Assembly: GCA_944388685.1 (NCBI GenBank)
Contig: CALXJS010000043.1
Coordinates: forward strand, 1-13,457
DNA from: an uncultured Clostridia bacterium
GTDB taxonomy: Bacteria; Bacillota_A; Clostridia; TANB77; CAG-508
Length of the DNA: 13,457 nucleotides
Direction: 5' to 3'
Shown here piece after piece: positions 1 through 7,384 of this stretch. A model generated the notes under the pieces. That model ran no database searches. It was not told the origin of the DNA and saw only the letters and a list, made by a program, of their open reading frames with translations. The position numbers were made by a program, and so were the translations under genes. Positions within the stretch are counted from its first letter, which is position 1. The number at the start of each line of letters is the position of its first letter.

Positions 1-179
1 GCACCTCTCACAGCAAGTCTGAGATTCTCCTACTTGATAATGTAAGAATTTGTAATATTCTTCCACTAGCACATTCAATTTCATAAAATAGTATAATATA
101 ACTTCAGAAATTTAGATAAACAACTGTAAATCATAACATAATCATTTGGTAAGAAATGAAGAATTTGTTTTAAGATACC
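1..179. other. Upstream region without a supported gene
   Basis: No credible coding region is seen on either strand. The first 30 bases are clearly more GC-rich than what follows and may be the edge of a structured RNA or a neighbouring gene cut by the window border; I do not recognise them. The rest is AT-rich. A TATAAT at 92-97 has no convincing -35 partner. A 75-codon reading frame on the - strand (81-308) runs into the pilin-like gene and is judged a shadow. Confidence 0.4.
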
Positions 180-208
180 TTGTAATTCATTAGAAAAAAT
201 GATATAGT
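180..208 (+). promoter_or_regulatory. Probable vegetative promoter of the first pilin-like gene
   Basis: A TTGTAA box (180-185) and a TATAGT box (203-208) are separated by 17 bases, and TGA directly precedes the -10 (extended -10). It lies 32 bases upstream of the start codon at 241. Spacing and sequence fit a housekeeping sigma-A promoter. Seen directly; activity is inferred. Confidence 0.55.
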
Positions 209-240
209 AATAAAGAATTAAACAAAGGAGAAGAAAGACT

Positions 241-735
241 ATGAAAATAGATACATATAAAGTAAAAGAGGAAAAAGGGGTAACCCTAATGGCGTTATCT
301 ATCATCATTATCGTATTATTAATATTAACATCAATAACTGTTAATATAGGAAAAGATGGAATAAAAGAGTCTAAAGAAGATGCTATGTTAAGTGAATTAG
401 GAATGGTTCAGAATGCAGTTTTACAAAGAAAAACCAAAGCGGATTTGACAAATGAAACATATCCAGGAGAAAAGATTACAACAGCAGGAATTAATTTAGA
501 TACGGTGATAGCAGAGATTAATGCCAATGTGGCTTCAGGAGAGGAAACCGTTACAAGAAGAGATGTAGAAGACGAAAATTATTATTATTTATCAGATTCA
601 AATAATGGATTAAGTGATTTAGGAATCGACAATTCGGAAGATGAATATATTGTTAATTATGAAACAGGAGAAGTCATCAATTATACAACTCTGGTAACAG
701 GAACAGGAAAACCATTATACATCTATGCTAGATGA
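241..735 (+). CDS. Type IV pilin-like protein with short C-terminal domain
   Basis: A 164-residue protein. A charged leader of 13 residues ends in KG, followed by VTLMA and a continuous hydrophobic helix (residues about 14-36), the layout of a class III (prepilin) signal peptide cut after Gly13. The canonical Glu at mature position 5 is absent (Ala instead). A helical stretch rich in Glu/Lys follows (about 37-66), then a small polar domain with a Tyr-rich patch (114-117) and a YIVNYETGEV segment (137-146), a type of ending I associate with clostridial pilin-like proteins. Start chosen because AAAGGAG (224-230) precedes it. No pilus ATPase, platform protein or prepilin peptidase is nearby, so the assembly machinery, if any, is elsewhere. 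Function could be a pseudopilin, a minor pilin or just a membrane-anchored surface protein. Confidence 0.75.
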   Translation: MKIDTYKVKEEKGVTLMALSIIIIVLLILTSITVNIGKDGIKESKEDAMLSELGMVQNAVLQRKTKADLTNETYPGEKITTAGINLDTVIAEINANVASGEETVTRRDVEDENYYYLSDSNNGLSDLGIDNSEDEYIVNYETGEVINYTTLVTGTGKPLYIYAR

Positions 736-825
736 GAAATCCAAAATAATTTACGTTATATTCGGCAAAACTAAAATTTTTATATTATTTTCTATACACT
801 ATACAAGTCATATAGGAGGAAGGTT

Positions 826-1746
826 ATGACAGAAGAATTAAAACAAGAAATAGGCAATTTAGGAATTATTAGAGAAAATATTTTGTTTAATGAACCGATG
901 GCAAATCACACAACGTTTAAGGTTGGTGGGCCAGCGGAATGTTATATAAAAATAGATGACATCCAGAGTTTAAGAAAAGTACTTAAATTTGCAAAAGATA
1001 ATCACATAGCTATAACAGTATTAGGAAATGGAAGTAATATATTAGTTTTGGATAAAGGGATTAAAGGAATTGTCCTTAACATTCGATTGAATAAAATTGA
1101 AATGGTAAATTTAGATGGAAAGTTTTTTGCAACGATTGGTGCTGGAGTTAAAATTTCTGTTTTTGGACATTTACTGTTAAAAAATGAACTAACAGGATTT
1201 GAAGAATTATCAGGAATACCAGGAACTATTGGTGGAGCAGTTAGAATGAATGCAGGAGCACATGGAAAAGAATTTAAGGATATTGTGAATTCTGTAACTT
1301 GTATGGATTATGATGGGAATATTAAGCGATTTGAAAATGAAGAAATGAAATTTGCTTATAGAAGTAGTATGCTAAAAGATAAGAAATATATCGTACTAGA
1401 AGTTGGCATGCAATTCCAAAAAGGAAATGAAGAAGAAATCAAAGCAAAAATGCAGGAATATGCAACATACCGAAAAGAAAAACAACCAATAGAATATCCA
1501 AGTGCAGGTAGCACTTTTAAAAGGGGAGAAGATTTTATTACGGCAAAATTAATTGATGAAGCAGGTTTAAAAGGATATCATATTGGAGATGCAGAAGTAT
1601 CTACAAAACACGCAGGATTTATTATAAACAAAGGAAATGCAACAGCAAAAGATATACTAGAAGTAATTGAACATGTAAAACACAAAGTAGGGGAAAAATT
1701 TAATAAAAAAATAGAGTTAGAAATTGAGATTATGGGAGAGAGTTAG
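826..1746 (+). CDS. murB: UDP-N-acetylenolpyruvoylglucosamine reductase MurB
   Basis: A 306-residue cytosolic FAD enzyme that reduces UDP-GlcNAc-enolpyruvate with NADPH to UDP-MurNAc, the second committed step of peptidoglycan precursor synthesis. FAD-binding motifs are present: NHTTFKVGGPAE (27-38), GNGSNILV (67-74) and GIPGTIGGAVRMNAGAHGKE (130-149). YRSS (178-181) carries the conserved Arg179; SAGSTFKR (226-233) supplies the proton-donor Ser229; the C-terminal LEIEI (298-302) supplies the likely catalytic Glu301. Length matches the shorter Bacillus-type MurB. AGGAGG (814-819) lies six bases before the ATG. The stop codon is one base from the yvcK-like start at 1748, so the two are translationally close and surely co-transcribed. 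The 90-base gap upstream has only a weak promoter candidate. Confidence 0.97.
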   Translation: MTEELKQEIGNLGIIRENILFNEPMANHTTFKVGGPAECYIKIDDIQSLRKVLKFAKDNHIAITVLGNGSNILVLDKGIKGIVLNIRLNKIEMVNLDGKFFATIGAGVKISVFGHLLLKNELTGFEELSGIPGTIGGAVRMNAGAHGKEFKDIVNSVTCMDYDGNIKRFENEEMKFAYRSSMLKDKKYIVLEVGMQFQKGNEEEIKAKMQEYATYRKEKQPIEYPSAGSTFKRGEDFITAKLIDEAGLKGYHIGDAEVSTKHAGFIINKGNATAKDILEVIEHVKHKVGEKFNKKIELEIEIMGES

Positions 1747-1747
1747 A

Positions 1748-3418
1748 ATGAATGGTTTTATGCATTGGTTTAAATCAAGTACAAAAATGAAAAGGTGGAT
1801 ATTTCTGATTTTAATAGGAATTATATTGTGTTGCTATGGAATTGCAGAAATATTAGTATTAAGAGAAATATCTTTTCAGGAAGTAGGAAAAATCATTGCT
1901 ATATTTGTTGTAGGATTTGTCGCTATTGTTGTAGGCTTAGTGTATATTAATAAAAGAACTTTGGAAGTGTTGATTGAATCAACAGATGAAAGAATGGAAC
2001 ATAAAAAAAATGTTAATATAAATTCCTTAATCTTTAACAAAAAGGTATATGATAAAGGACCTAATATAGTGGTGATTGGAGGAGGAACAGGATTAAATAC
2101 AGTTCTTTTAGGCTTGAAAAACTATACGAGTAATTTAACAGCAATTGTTACAATATCAGATTATGGTGAAGAAATGACCAATTCAAGAAAAGAATTGCGA
2201 ACATTACCATTAAACGATATTAAAGATAGTATGGTAGCCTTGGCTAAAAAAGAAGAACAAGTTGAAAAATTGTTTAATCATGAGTTTCAAACAGGAAAGC
2301 TAAAAGGCTTAGATTTTTCAGATATATATTTTTTAGCAATGAAAGAAATTAATGGGAATTTTGAAGATTCTATCATAAAAAGTAATGAAGTTATCAATAT
2401 GATAGGAAAAGTAATACCAGTTACATTAGACGAAATGAAAATTACAGCGGAACTAGCAAATGGATATATTGTAGAAGAAAAATCAAGAATACCAGAAGTG
2501 GTTTCTGAAAAATTAACCAAAATTAATAGAATTACAATCAGTCCAGCAAATTGTAAACCAGCACCTGGTGTTGTGGAGGCGATAAAAGCAGCAGATTGTA
2601 TTATTATAGGACCTGGAAGTTTATATACAAATGTTATACCAAATCTTTTAGTAAATGGAGTAAACAAAGCGATAAAAGAAAGTACAGCTATAAAAGTATA
2701 TATTAGTAATATTATGACAGAACCAGGTCAGACAGATAACTATAGTGTGACAGACCATATCAATGCTATTCTAGAACATTGTGGACAAGGTATTATTGAT
2801 TATTGTATCTATGATACGGGAGAGATTATACCAGAATTTATCAAAAAATATAATTTAGAAGGTCAAGATATTGTAGAACAAGATATAGATAAAATAAAAG
2901 GTATTCGATTTTTGCAAAGAAATTTATCTATGGTAGATAAGGAATTTATTAGACATGATCCGAATTTAGTGGCAGCATCTATTATTGAACTTATATGTGA
3001 TGATTTAAAATATCAAGATAAACAAAATGATCCTCAATATTTAATGTTGAATACAAAATTACAAGAGGAGAAGAGGATTAATAAAAAGAAAAAGGCAACA
3101 GAAAAAAAATACAAAAAAGGAAAAAAAGAACCTAAAAGAATTAAAAGAGGAAAAAGTAAATTTAGCAATAAATATAGTGAAAGAATTGCCTCAATAAGAG
3201 AAGCTGATGAAAAAGTGAAAAGAAAAATGGAAAAAGATATGATGAGAAAGAGGGCAAGTAAATCTTATAATACAAGTCAAGGACATCATGATAATGAGGA
3301 TATAAAAACGACAAAACCCAAAAGTGCAAGAGGAAGAGGCAGAAGAATGAAAACAAAGGCGGAATTAAGAGAAGAAATGTTGAAAACATTGAATGATAGT
3401 AATTATAAGAAGCTATAA
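1748..3418 (+). CDS. Divergent membrane-anchored YvcK/CofD-family protein
   Basis: A 556-residue protein. Two hydrophobic helices (about 17-38 and 47-67) precede a YvcK/CofD-like domain that opens with VVIGGGTGLN (about 108-117) and continues with GPGSLYTNVIPNLLV (288-302), NIMTEPGQTDNYSVTDH (321-337) and RHD (402-404), all typical of YvcK. YvcK proteins bind UDP-sugars and are needed for gluconeogenic growth and normal cell shape in Bacillus. Here the usual DDGGSSG is SDYGEEM (137-143), PPGD is replaced by LPLND (153-157), and the GHSxGN region reads GLDFSD (187-192), so ligand binding may differ. The last ~118 residues are a Lys/Arg-rich tail (over one third basic). I prefer ATG 1748 to ATG 1724 because GGGAGAG (1734-1740) is correctly spaced and the start avoids overlap with murB. 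Catalytic or regulatory role is not demonstrated. Confidence 0.85.
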   Translation: MNGFMHWFKSSTKMKRWIFLILIGIILCCYGIAEILVLREISFQEVGKIIAIFVVGFVAIVVGLVYINKRTLEVLIESTDERMEHKKNVNINSLIFNKKVYDKGPNIVVIGGGTGLNTVLLGLKNYTSNLTAIVTISDYGEEMTNSRKELRTLPLNDIKDSMVALAKKEEQVEKLFNHEFQTGKLKGLDFSDIYFLAMKEINGNFEDSIIKSNEVINMIGKVIPVTLDEMKITAELANGYIVEEKSRIPEVVSEKLTKINRITISPANCKPAPGVVEAIKAADCIIIGPGSLYTNVIPNLLVNGVNKAIKESTAIKVYISNIMTEPGQTDNYSVTDHINAILEHCGQGIIDYCIYDTGEIIPEFIKKYNLEGQDIVEQDIDKIKGIRFLQRNLSMVDKEFIRHDPNLVAASIIELICDDLKYQDKQNDPQYLMLNTKLQEEKRINKKKKATEKKYKKGKKEPKRIKRGKSKFSNKYSERIASIREADEKVKRKMEKDMMRKRASKSYNTSQGHHDNEDIKTTKPKSARGRGRRMKTKAELREEMLKTLNDSNYKKL

Positions 3419-3452
3419 AAGCTATAAATATAAATAAAATACGGAGGATATT

Positions 3453-5483
3453 ATGAAATTTACAAAGGAAAGTTTAGATTTAGAAACAGGACTTACAAAA
3501 GAATGGTTGATTACAAATGGAATTGGAGGATTCGCATCATCTACCATTATAGGTGCAAATACTAGAAAATATCATGGATTACTTGTGGCTCCATTAAACC
3601 CACCAGCTAATCGATATGTTATTTTATCCAAATTAGATGAAGCTATTGAAGTAAGAGGAAAACAATATGACTTATATACGAATATATGTGAGTCTTATAT
3701 TTCTCATGGGTATCAATATCAAGAAACATTTGAAAAAGAATATTATCCTACTTTTAAGTATAAAGTACAAGGAATAGAAATAGAAAAAAGTATTTGTATG
3801 GAATATAATGAAAACACAGTTGGTGTGTATTATAAAATAAAAAATGGAAAATACAAATCTAAATTAACATTAGCACCAATCATGAATTTTAGAGATTTCC
3901 ATACAATGAATACAGGACACCATTTTTATATAAAACAGCAAGTAAATGGTACGAAAATAAAAGTAATTATAGATGATAAATCACAAACACCTATATATAT
4001 GAATGTATCTGAAGGAAGTTATATACCACATGAAAATGATGATTTTCAGCATATGTTTTATATTGAAGAAGAAAAAAGAGGTTTCTATCCAGAGGAAAAT
4101 CATGCAGTTCCTGGGGTGTTTGAAATTGAAATAAAAGCAAATGAAGAGAAAGAGATTTCGTTTATATGTTCTTTAAGTGAAAATATAGAAGAAAAAGATG
4201 TAAAAGAAATTTTAGAAAAAGAGATTGCTAGAATCAATAAAGAAATAGAAAAAACGGAATTAATTTCGGAAAAAGAAAAGAAAACAAAGAAAGAATTAAA
4301 TGAAGAAGAACTGATAAAAACATATATAAAAGCAATCGACAATTTTATTGTGTATAGACCAAGTTTTAGATTGCATACGATTATTGCTGGATATCCATGG
4401 TTTTTGGATTGGGGAAGAGATTCGCTAATTGCTTTTGAAGGATTACTATTGGTTACAAAAAAATATGATATAGCAAGAGAAGTATTGTTAACAATGGTAA
4501 GAGACATCAAATATGGGTTAGTACCAAATGGATATTCTGGATATGACAGTAGACCATTATATAATAGTGTAGATGCATCATTATTATTATTTGAACAAGT
4601 CCAAAAATATTTGGAATATACAAAAGATTATAAATTTATAAAAGAAAAAATATATACAAAATTAGAAGATATTATAAAAAATTATGTAGAAGGAAATAAT
4701 GTCGATGGGAATAACATTTATTTAGATAGTGACGGATTGATGTTTTCTGGTACAGATGATACACAAAACACATGGATGGATGCAAAAGTAGGAAATATAG
4801 CTGTTACACCTAGAAATGGAAAAGCTGTTGAAATAAATGCTATGTGGTATAATGCTAATATGATTATGGCAAACTTAACATTAAAAATTGGGGATTTGCT
4901 ACAAATAAAGAAATATAAAGATTTAGCAAAAAAATGTAAAAAAGCATTTGAAGAAAAATTTTATAACCCAAAAACGAAGTGTCTTTATGATGTATTAGGA
5001 GATAGTAAAATAAGACCAAATCAATTATTTGCTTTAAGTCTAACATATCCTGTAATAGATATAGATTCAGACATAGCAAAAAATATCCTTACAGTTGTAG
5101 AAAAGAAATTATTAAATAACTATGGTCTAAAAACATTGGCAAAAGGGGAAGAAAACTATGTAGAGATTTATGAAGGTGATAGTTTTAAAAGAGATAGTAG
5201 CTATCATCAAGGAATTACTTGGACATGGTTATTAGGTTTGTATTATAATACACTTGTCAACATGAAAAATAAAGCAAAGGATGAAGAAAAAGAATTATTA
5301 GAAAATAAAATAGAAAAATTTAAAGAAAAAACGAATAAAACCTTTAAAAAGGAAATTTATGAAAATGGTTGTATTGGAAGCATATCAGAAATGTATGATT
5401 CTGTAAAACCACAATTACCAAAAGGGGCTATTGCACAAGCTTGGAGTGTTGCAGAAGTATTTAGAATTATTATGAGTAAGTGA
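3453..5483 (+). CDS. Glycogen debranching enzyme (GH133 amylo-alpha-1,6-glucosidase type)
   Basis: A 676-residue cytosolic protein of the archaeal/bacterial GDE family (N-terminal sugar-binding domain plus C-terminal (alpha/alpha)6 glucosidase domain). It should hydrolyse alpha-1,6 branch points of glycogen or limit dextrins. The N-terminal signature NGIGGFASSTIIGANTRKYHG is at 22-42. The catalytic half shows YPWFLDWGRDSLIAFEG (314-330), SGTDDTQNTWMDAK (432-445), a GKAVEINAMWYNA segment (456-468), SSYHQGITWTWLLG (582-595) and the C-terminal SISEMYDS...PKGAIAQAWSVAEV (643-669). A Lys/Glu-rich linker (about 244-290) separates the halves. GGAGG (3443-3447) sits five bases before the ATG and the gene follows the yvcK-like gene by 34 bases, so it probably shares the murB transcript. 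No other glycogen genes are in view. Confidence 0.93.
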   Translation: MKFTKESLDLETGLTKEWLITNGIGGFASSTIIGANTRKYHGLLVAPLNPPANRYVILSKLDEAIEVRGKQYDLYTNICESYISHGYQYQETFEKEYYPTFKYKVQGIEIEKSICMEYNENTVGVYYKIKNGKYKSKLTLAPIMNFRDFHTMNTGHHFYIKQQVNGTKIKVIIDDKSQTPIYMNVSEGSYIPHENDDFQHMFYIEEEKRGFYPEENHAVPGVFEIEIKANEEKEISFICSLSENIEEKDVKEILEKEIARINKEIEKTELISEKEKKTKKELNEEELIKTYIKAIDNFIVYRPSFRLHTIIAGYPWFLDWGRDSLIAFEGLLLVTKKYDIAREVLLTMVRDIKYGLVPNGYSGYDSRPLYNSVDASLLLFEQVQKYLEYTKDYKFIKEKIYTKLEDIIKNYVEGNNVDGNNIYLDSDGLMFSGTDDTQNTWMDAKVGNIAVTPRNGKAVEINAMWYNANMIMANLTLKIGDLLQIKKYKDLAKKCKKAFEEKFYNPKTKCLYDVLGDSKIRPNQLFALSLTYPVIDIDSDIAKNILTVVEKKLLNNYGLKTLAKGEENYVEIYEGDSFKRDSSYHQGITWTWLLGLYYNTLVNMKNKAKDEEKELLENKIEKFKEKTNKTFKKEIYENGCIGSISEMYDSVKPQLPKGAIAQAWSVAEVFRIIMSK

Positions 5484-5484
5484 G

Positions 5485-5597
5485 AACAGTTCGGACCAGG
5501 TTAGTGTCCATTTAGGTGTCTGTTTGGGTGTCCAAAAGAAAACGTCCCCAAATGGACACCCAAACGGACACCAACTTGGCCCAAACTGTTTCTTTTT
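5485..5597. repeat. Large imperfect palindrome (REP-like element, possible terminator)
   Basis: The arms 5485-5528 and 5547-5590 fold into a stem of about 44 positions with a loop near 5529-5546. Nearly all mismatches are transitions, so they become G-U on one strand or the other. The left arm also contains three degenerate 12-base units built on GGTGTC-TGTTT. A run of pyrimidines (TTTCTTTTT, 5589-5597) follows the right arm, so read on + it could end the murB-yvcK-gde transcript. The GTGTCC/ACGTCCCC composition differs from the AT-rich surroundings and resembles dispersed repeats I have seen in clostridial genomes. It begins one base after the upstream stop codon. No flanking direct repeats are evident. 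Confidence 0.7.
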
Positions 5598-5616
5598 AAA
5601 TCTATTAAAAATATAG

Positions 5617-5644
5617 TTGAATTTTAAAGTTTTTATGATATAAT
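5617..5644 (+). promoter_or_regulatory. Probable ruvC promoter
   Basis: TTGAAT (5617-5622), a 16-base spacer and TATAAT (5639-5644) preceded by TGA (extended -10). It would leave a leader of about 80 bases before the ruvC start and restarts transcription after the palindrome. Confidence 0.65.
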
Positions 5645-5730
5645 GTGAACAGAAATTCGAAAGAAAAGAACTCTTAAAAAATAATGGTGATTTTGACAAA
5701 ATTACCTTGTAGAAAGGAAAGAGATTAAAG

Positions 5731-6216
5731 ATGAGAATATTAGGAATTGACCCAGGATTTGCTATTACAGGGTATAGTATTATTGATTATATAGGAAACA
5801 AATTTCATTTAGAAACTTCTGGAGCAATATTAACAGAAGCAAAAACATCATTTCCATTGAGATTAGAGAAAATTAATAAGGAATTAGATGATATTATAAA
5901 AACATACAAACCAGATGCTATGGCAATAGAGGAATTATTTTTTAATAACAATGCAAAAACAGCAATTAATGTTGCACAGGCAAGAGGGGTTATATTAGTA
6001 ACAGCAAGACAAAATAATTTAAATATATATGAATATACACCTCTCCAAGTAAAACAAGCAGTTACAGGTTATGGAAGAGCTGATAAGATTCAAGTACAAA
6101 GAATGGTGAAAATGATTTTGAATGAGGAAAAATTGCCAAAATTAGATGATGTTACAGATAGTATGGCGATGGCAATTTGTCATGCACATTCTTCTAAATT
6201 TGCACAGAGTTTATAA
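5731..6216 (+). CDS. ruvC: Crossover junction endodeoxyribonuclease RuvC
   Basis: A 161-residue Holliday-junction resolvase of the usual RuvC length. It cuts the four-way junctions moved by RuvAB during recombinational repair, using Mg2+ bound by four acidic residues. Visible here are Asp7 in GIDPGF, Glu67 in AIEELFF, and Asp140/Asp143 in LDDVTDSMAMAICH, which match the family pattern. NNNAKTAINVAQARG (72-86) and YTPLQVKQAVTGYGRADK (102-119) are also typical. The start has a purine-rich site (AAAGGAAA, 5713-5720) ten bases upstream. The next gene is holA, not ruvA/ruvB as in many relatives, so RuvAB must be encoded elsewhere. Confidence 0.96.
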   Translation: MRILGIDPGFAITGYSIIDYIGNKFHLETSGAILTEAKTSFPLRLEKINKELDDIIKTYKPDAMAIEELFFNNNAKTAINVAQARGVILVTARQNNLNIYEYTPLQVKQAVTGYGRADKIQVQRMVKMILNEEKLPKLDDVTDSMAMAICHAHSSKFAQSL

Positions 6217-6321
6217 GAAAAACGTGTGTGTGTAAACGAAATCAAAGATTTCGGACGCATAGATGTGAAGATTGTTTTGCACATGTGAGTAGTTTAGAAT
6301 TGTTAATGATGGAGGAATTTT
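6217..6321. repeat. Intergenic inverted repeat between ruvC and holA
   Basis: A perfect 7-bp hairpin CGAAATC-AAA-GATTTCG lies at 6237-6253. It is flanked by a GT-rich outer arm (GTGTGTGTAAA, about 6225-6235) that is partly complementary to TTTTGCACATG (about 6276-6286). There is no T-run after it, so it is not a classical terminator. It could be a small dispersed repeat or an RNA processing site. The 76-codon frame running through it (6228-6458) is not protein-like and overlaps holA. Confidence 0.45.
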
Positions 6322-7347
6322 ATGATAAAAATAGAAGAATTAGAAAAAGAATTAAACCAAGGCACATTACAAAGTATGTATATATTTTATGGCGAAGAGT
6401 TATTTTTATTAGAAAATTCTTTAAAAAAAATAAAAAATTTATTTGGAGAATGTATTAAAGGTATTAATTATATTCCGATTGATGAAAGCAATATTGGAGA
6501 AATTATATCAGATATAGAAACACCAGCATTTGGCTATGAAAAAAAATTAATTATTGCTAGAAATTCTGGAATACTAAAAAAAGAAGGAAAACGAAAAAAT
6601 GCGGAAATGGCAAAGGTAAGAGAAAAATTGACAGAATACATAGAAAATAATCATAAAATGATAAAAGAAAGCATTGTTTTAGTATTTATAGAAGAAGATG
6701 TGGACAATAAAACTAATTTATATAAGGCGATAGATAAATTGGGTGTAGTTTGTCATTTTGAATATCAAAAACCTATTCAGATAGAGAAAAGAATGAAAGC
6801 AATTTGTCATGCATATAAAGTTAACATATCAGACGCTAACTTAAGATATTTTATTGAATGTTGTGGAACCAATATGCAAGAATTAATCAATGAAATTAGA
6901 AAAGTAATTGAATATGCTGGAGAAAATGGAACTATTCAAAAAGAAGATATTGATAGTTTATGTATTAAAAAATTAGAAAGTGTAATATTTGATTTGACAG
7001 ATAATTTAGGAAAAAAAGAAATAGGGAAAGCTGTACAAGTTCTAAAAAATTTAATATATGCAAAAGAACCAATCCAAAAAATATTAATTACCTTATATAA
7101 CCATTTTAAAAAATTATATTTGACCAAAATTGCTATAAAAACTAATAAAGATATAATAACAACTTTGAATTTGAAACCAAATCAAACATTTTTAGTAAAT
7201 AAATATAAAACACAGGCAAGGTATTTTGAAGAAAAGGACTTAAAAGCCATCTTACAAAATCTAAGAGATTTAGACTATCATTATAAAATCGGATTAATCG
7301 ATTTGCAAATAGGATTGGAATCTATTCTTTGTAGATATTGTTCATAA
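6322..7347 (+). CDS. holA: DNA polymerase III delta subunit HolA
   Basis: A 341-residue protein, the usual HolA length. Delta opens the beta sliding clamp within the clamp-loader complex during chromosome replication. The N-terminus has the delta pattern of a YIFYGEELFLLENSLKKIK segment (20-38), followed by a stretch with TPAFGYEKKLIIAR (67-80) and the delta/AAA-like core: VLVFIEEDVDNKTNLYKAI (119-137), CGTNMQELINEIRKVIEYAG (181-200) and IKKLESVIFDLTDNLGKKE (215-233). The C-terminal helical collar domain follows (about 234-341). No Walker A is present, as expected for delta. GGAGG (6311-6315) is six bases before the ATG. It lies about 105 bases after ruvC and 37 before the next gene, consistent with one transcript. 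Confidence 0.93.
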   Translation: MIKIEELEKELNQGTLQSMYIFYGEELFLLENSLKKIKNLFGECIKGINYIPIDESNIGEIISDIETPAFGYEKKLIIARNSGILKKEGKRKNAEMAKVREKLTEYIENNHKMIKESIVLVFIEEDVDNKTNLYKAIDKLGVVCHFEYQKPIQIEKRMKAICHAYKVNISDANLRYFIECCGTNMQELINEIRKVIEYAGENGTIQKEDIDSLCIKKLESVIFDLTDNLGKKEIGKAVQVLKNLIYAKEPIQKILITLYNHFKKLYLTKIAIKTNKDIITTLNLKPNQTFLVNKYKTQARYFEEKDLKAILQNLRDLDYHYKIGLIDLQIGLESILCRYCS

Positions 7348-7384
7348 GATGAAAAATCAATATTTTAAAGTGTGAGGATGAATA

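Noticed and set aside
81..308. 75-codon - strand frame at the left edge
   Set aside because: Composition is AT-driven Phe/Leu/Tyr, and it overlaps the start and promoter of the pilin-like gene.
1724..1747. Upstream ATG for the yvcK-like gene
   Set aside because: It lies inside the end of murB and has no ribosome site; ATG 1748 has GGGAGAG at the right distance.
2287..2667. 126-codon - strand frame in the yvcK-like gene
   Set aside because: Antisense shadow of a clear coding region, no start signals, no recognisable motif.
4100..4510. 136-codon - strand frame in the debranching-enzyme gene
   Set aside because: Low-complexity Ser/Phe/Ile antisense composition, overlaps conserved GH133 motifs on the + strand.
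5415..5699. 94-codon - strand frame across the palindrome
   Set aside because: The apparent repeats in the translation (CPFG units) come from the nucleotide palindrome; no ribosome site or protein-like character.
6228..6458. 76-codon + frame between ruvC and holA
   Set aside because: Overlaps holA in another frame, very basic and low complexity, no ribosome site.
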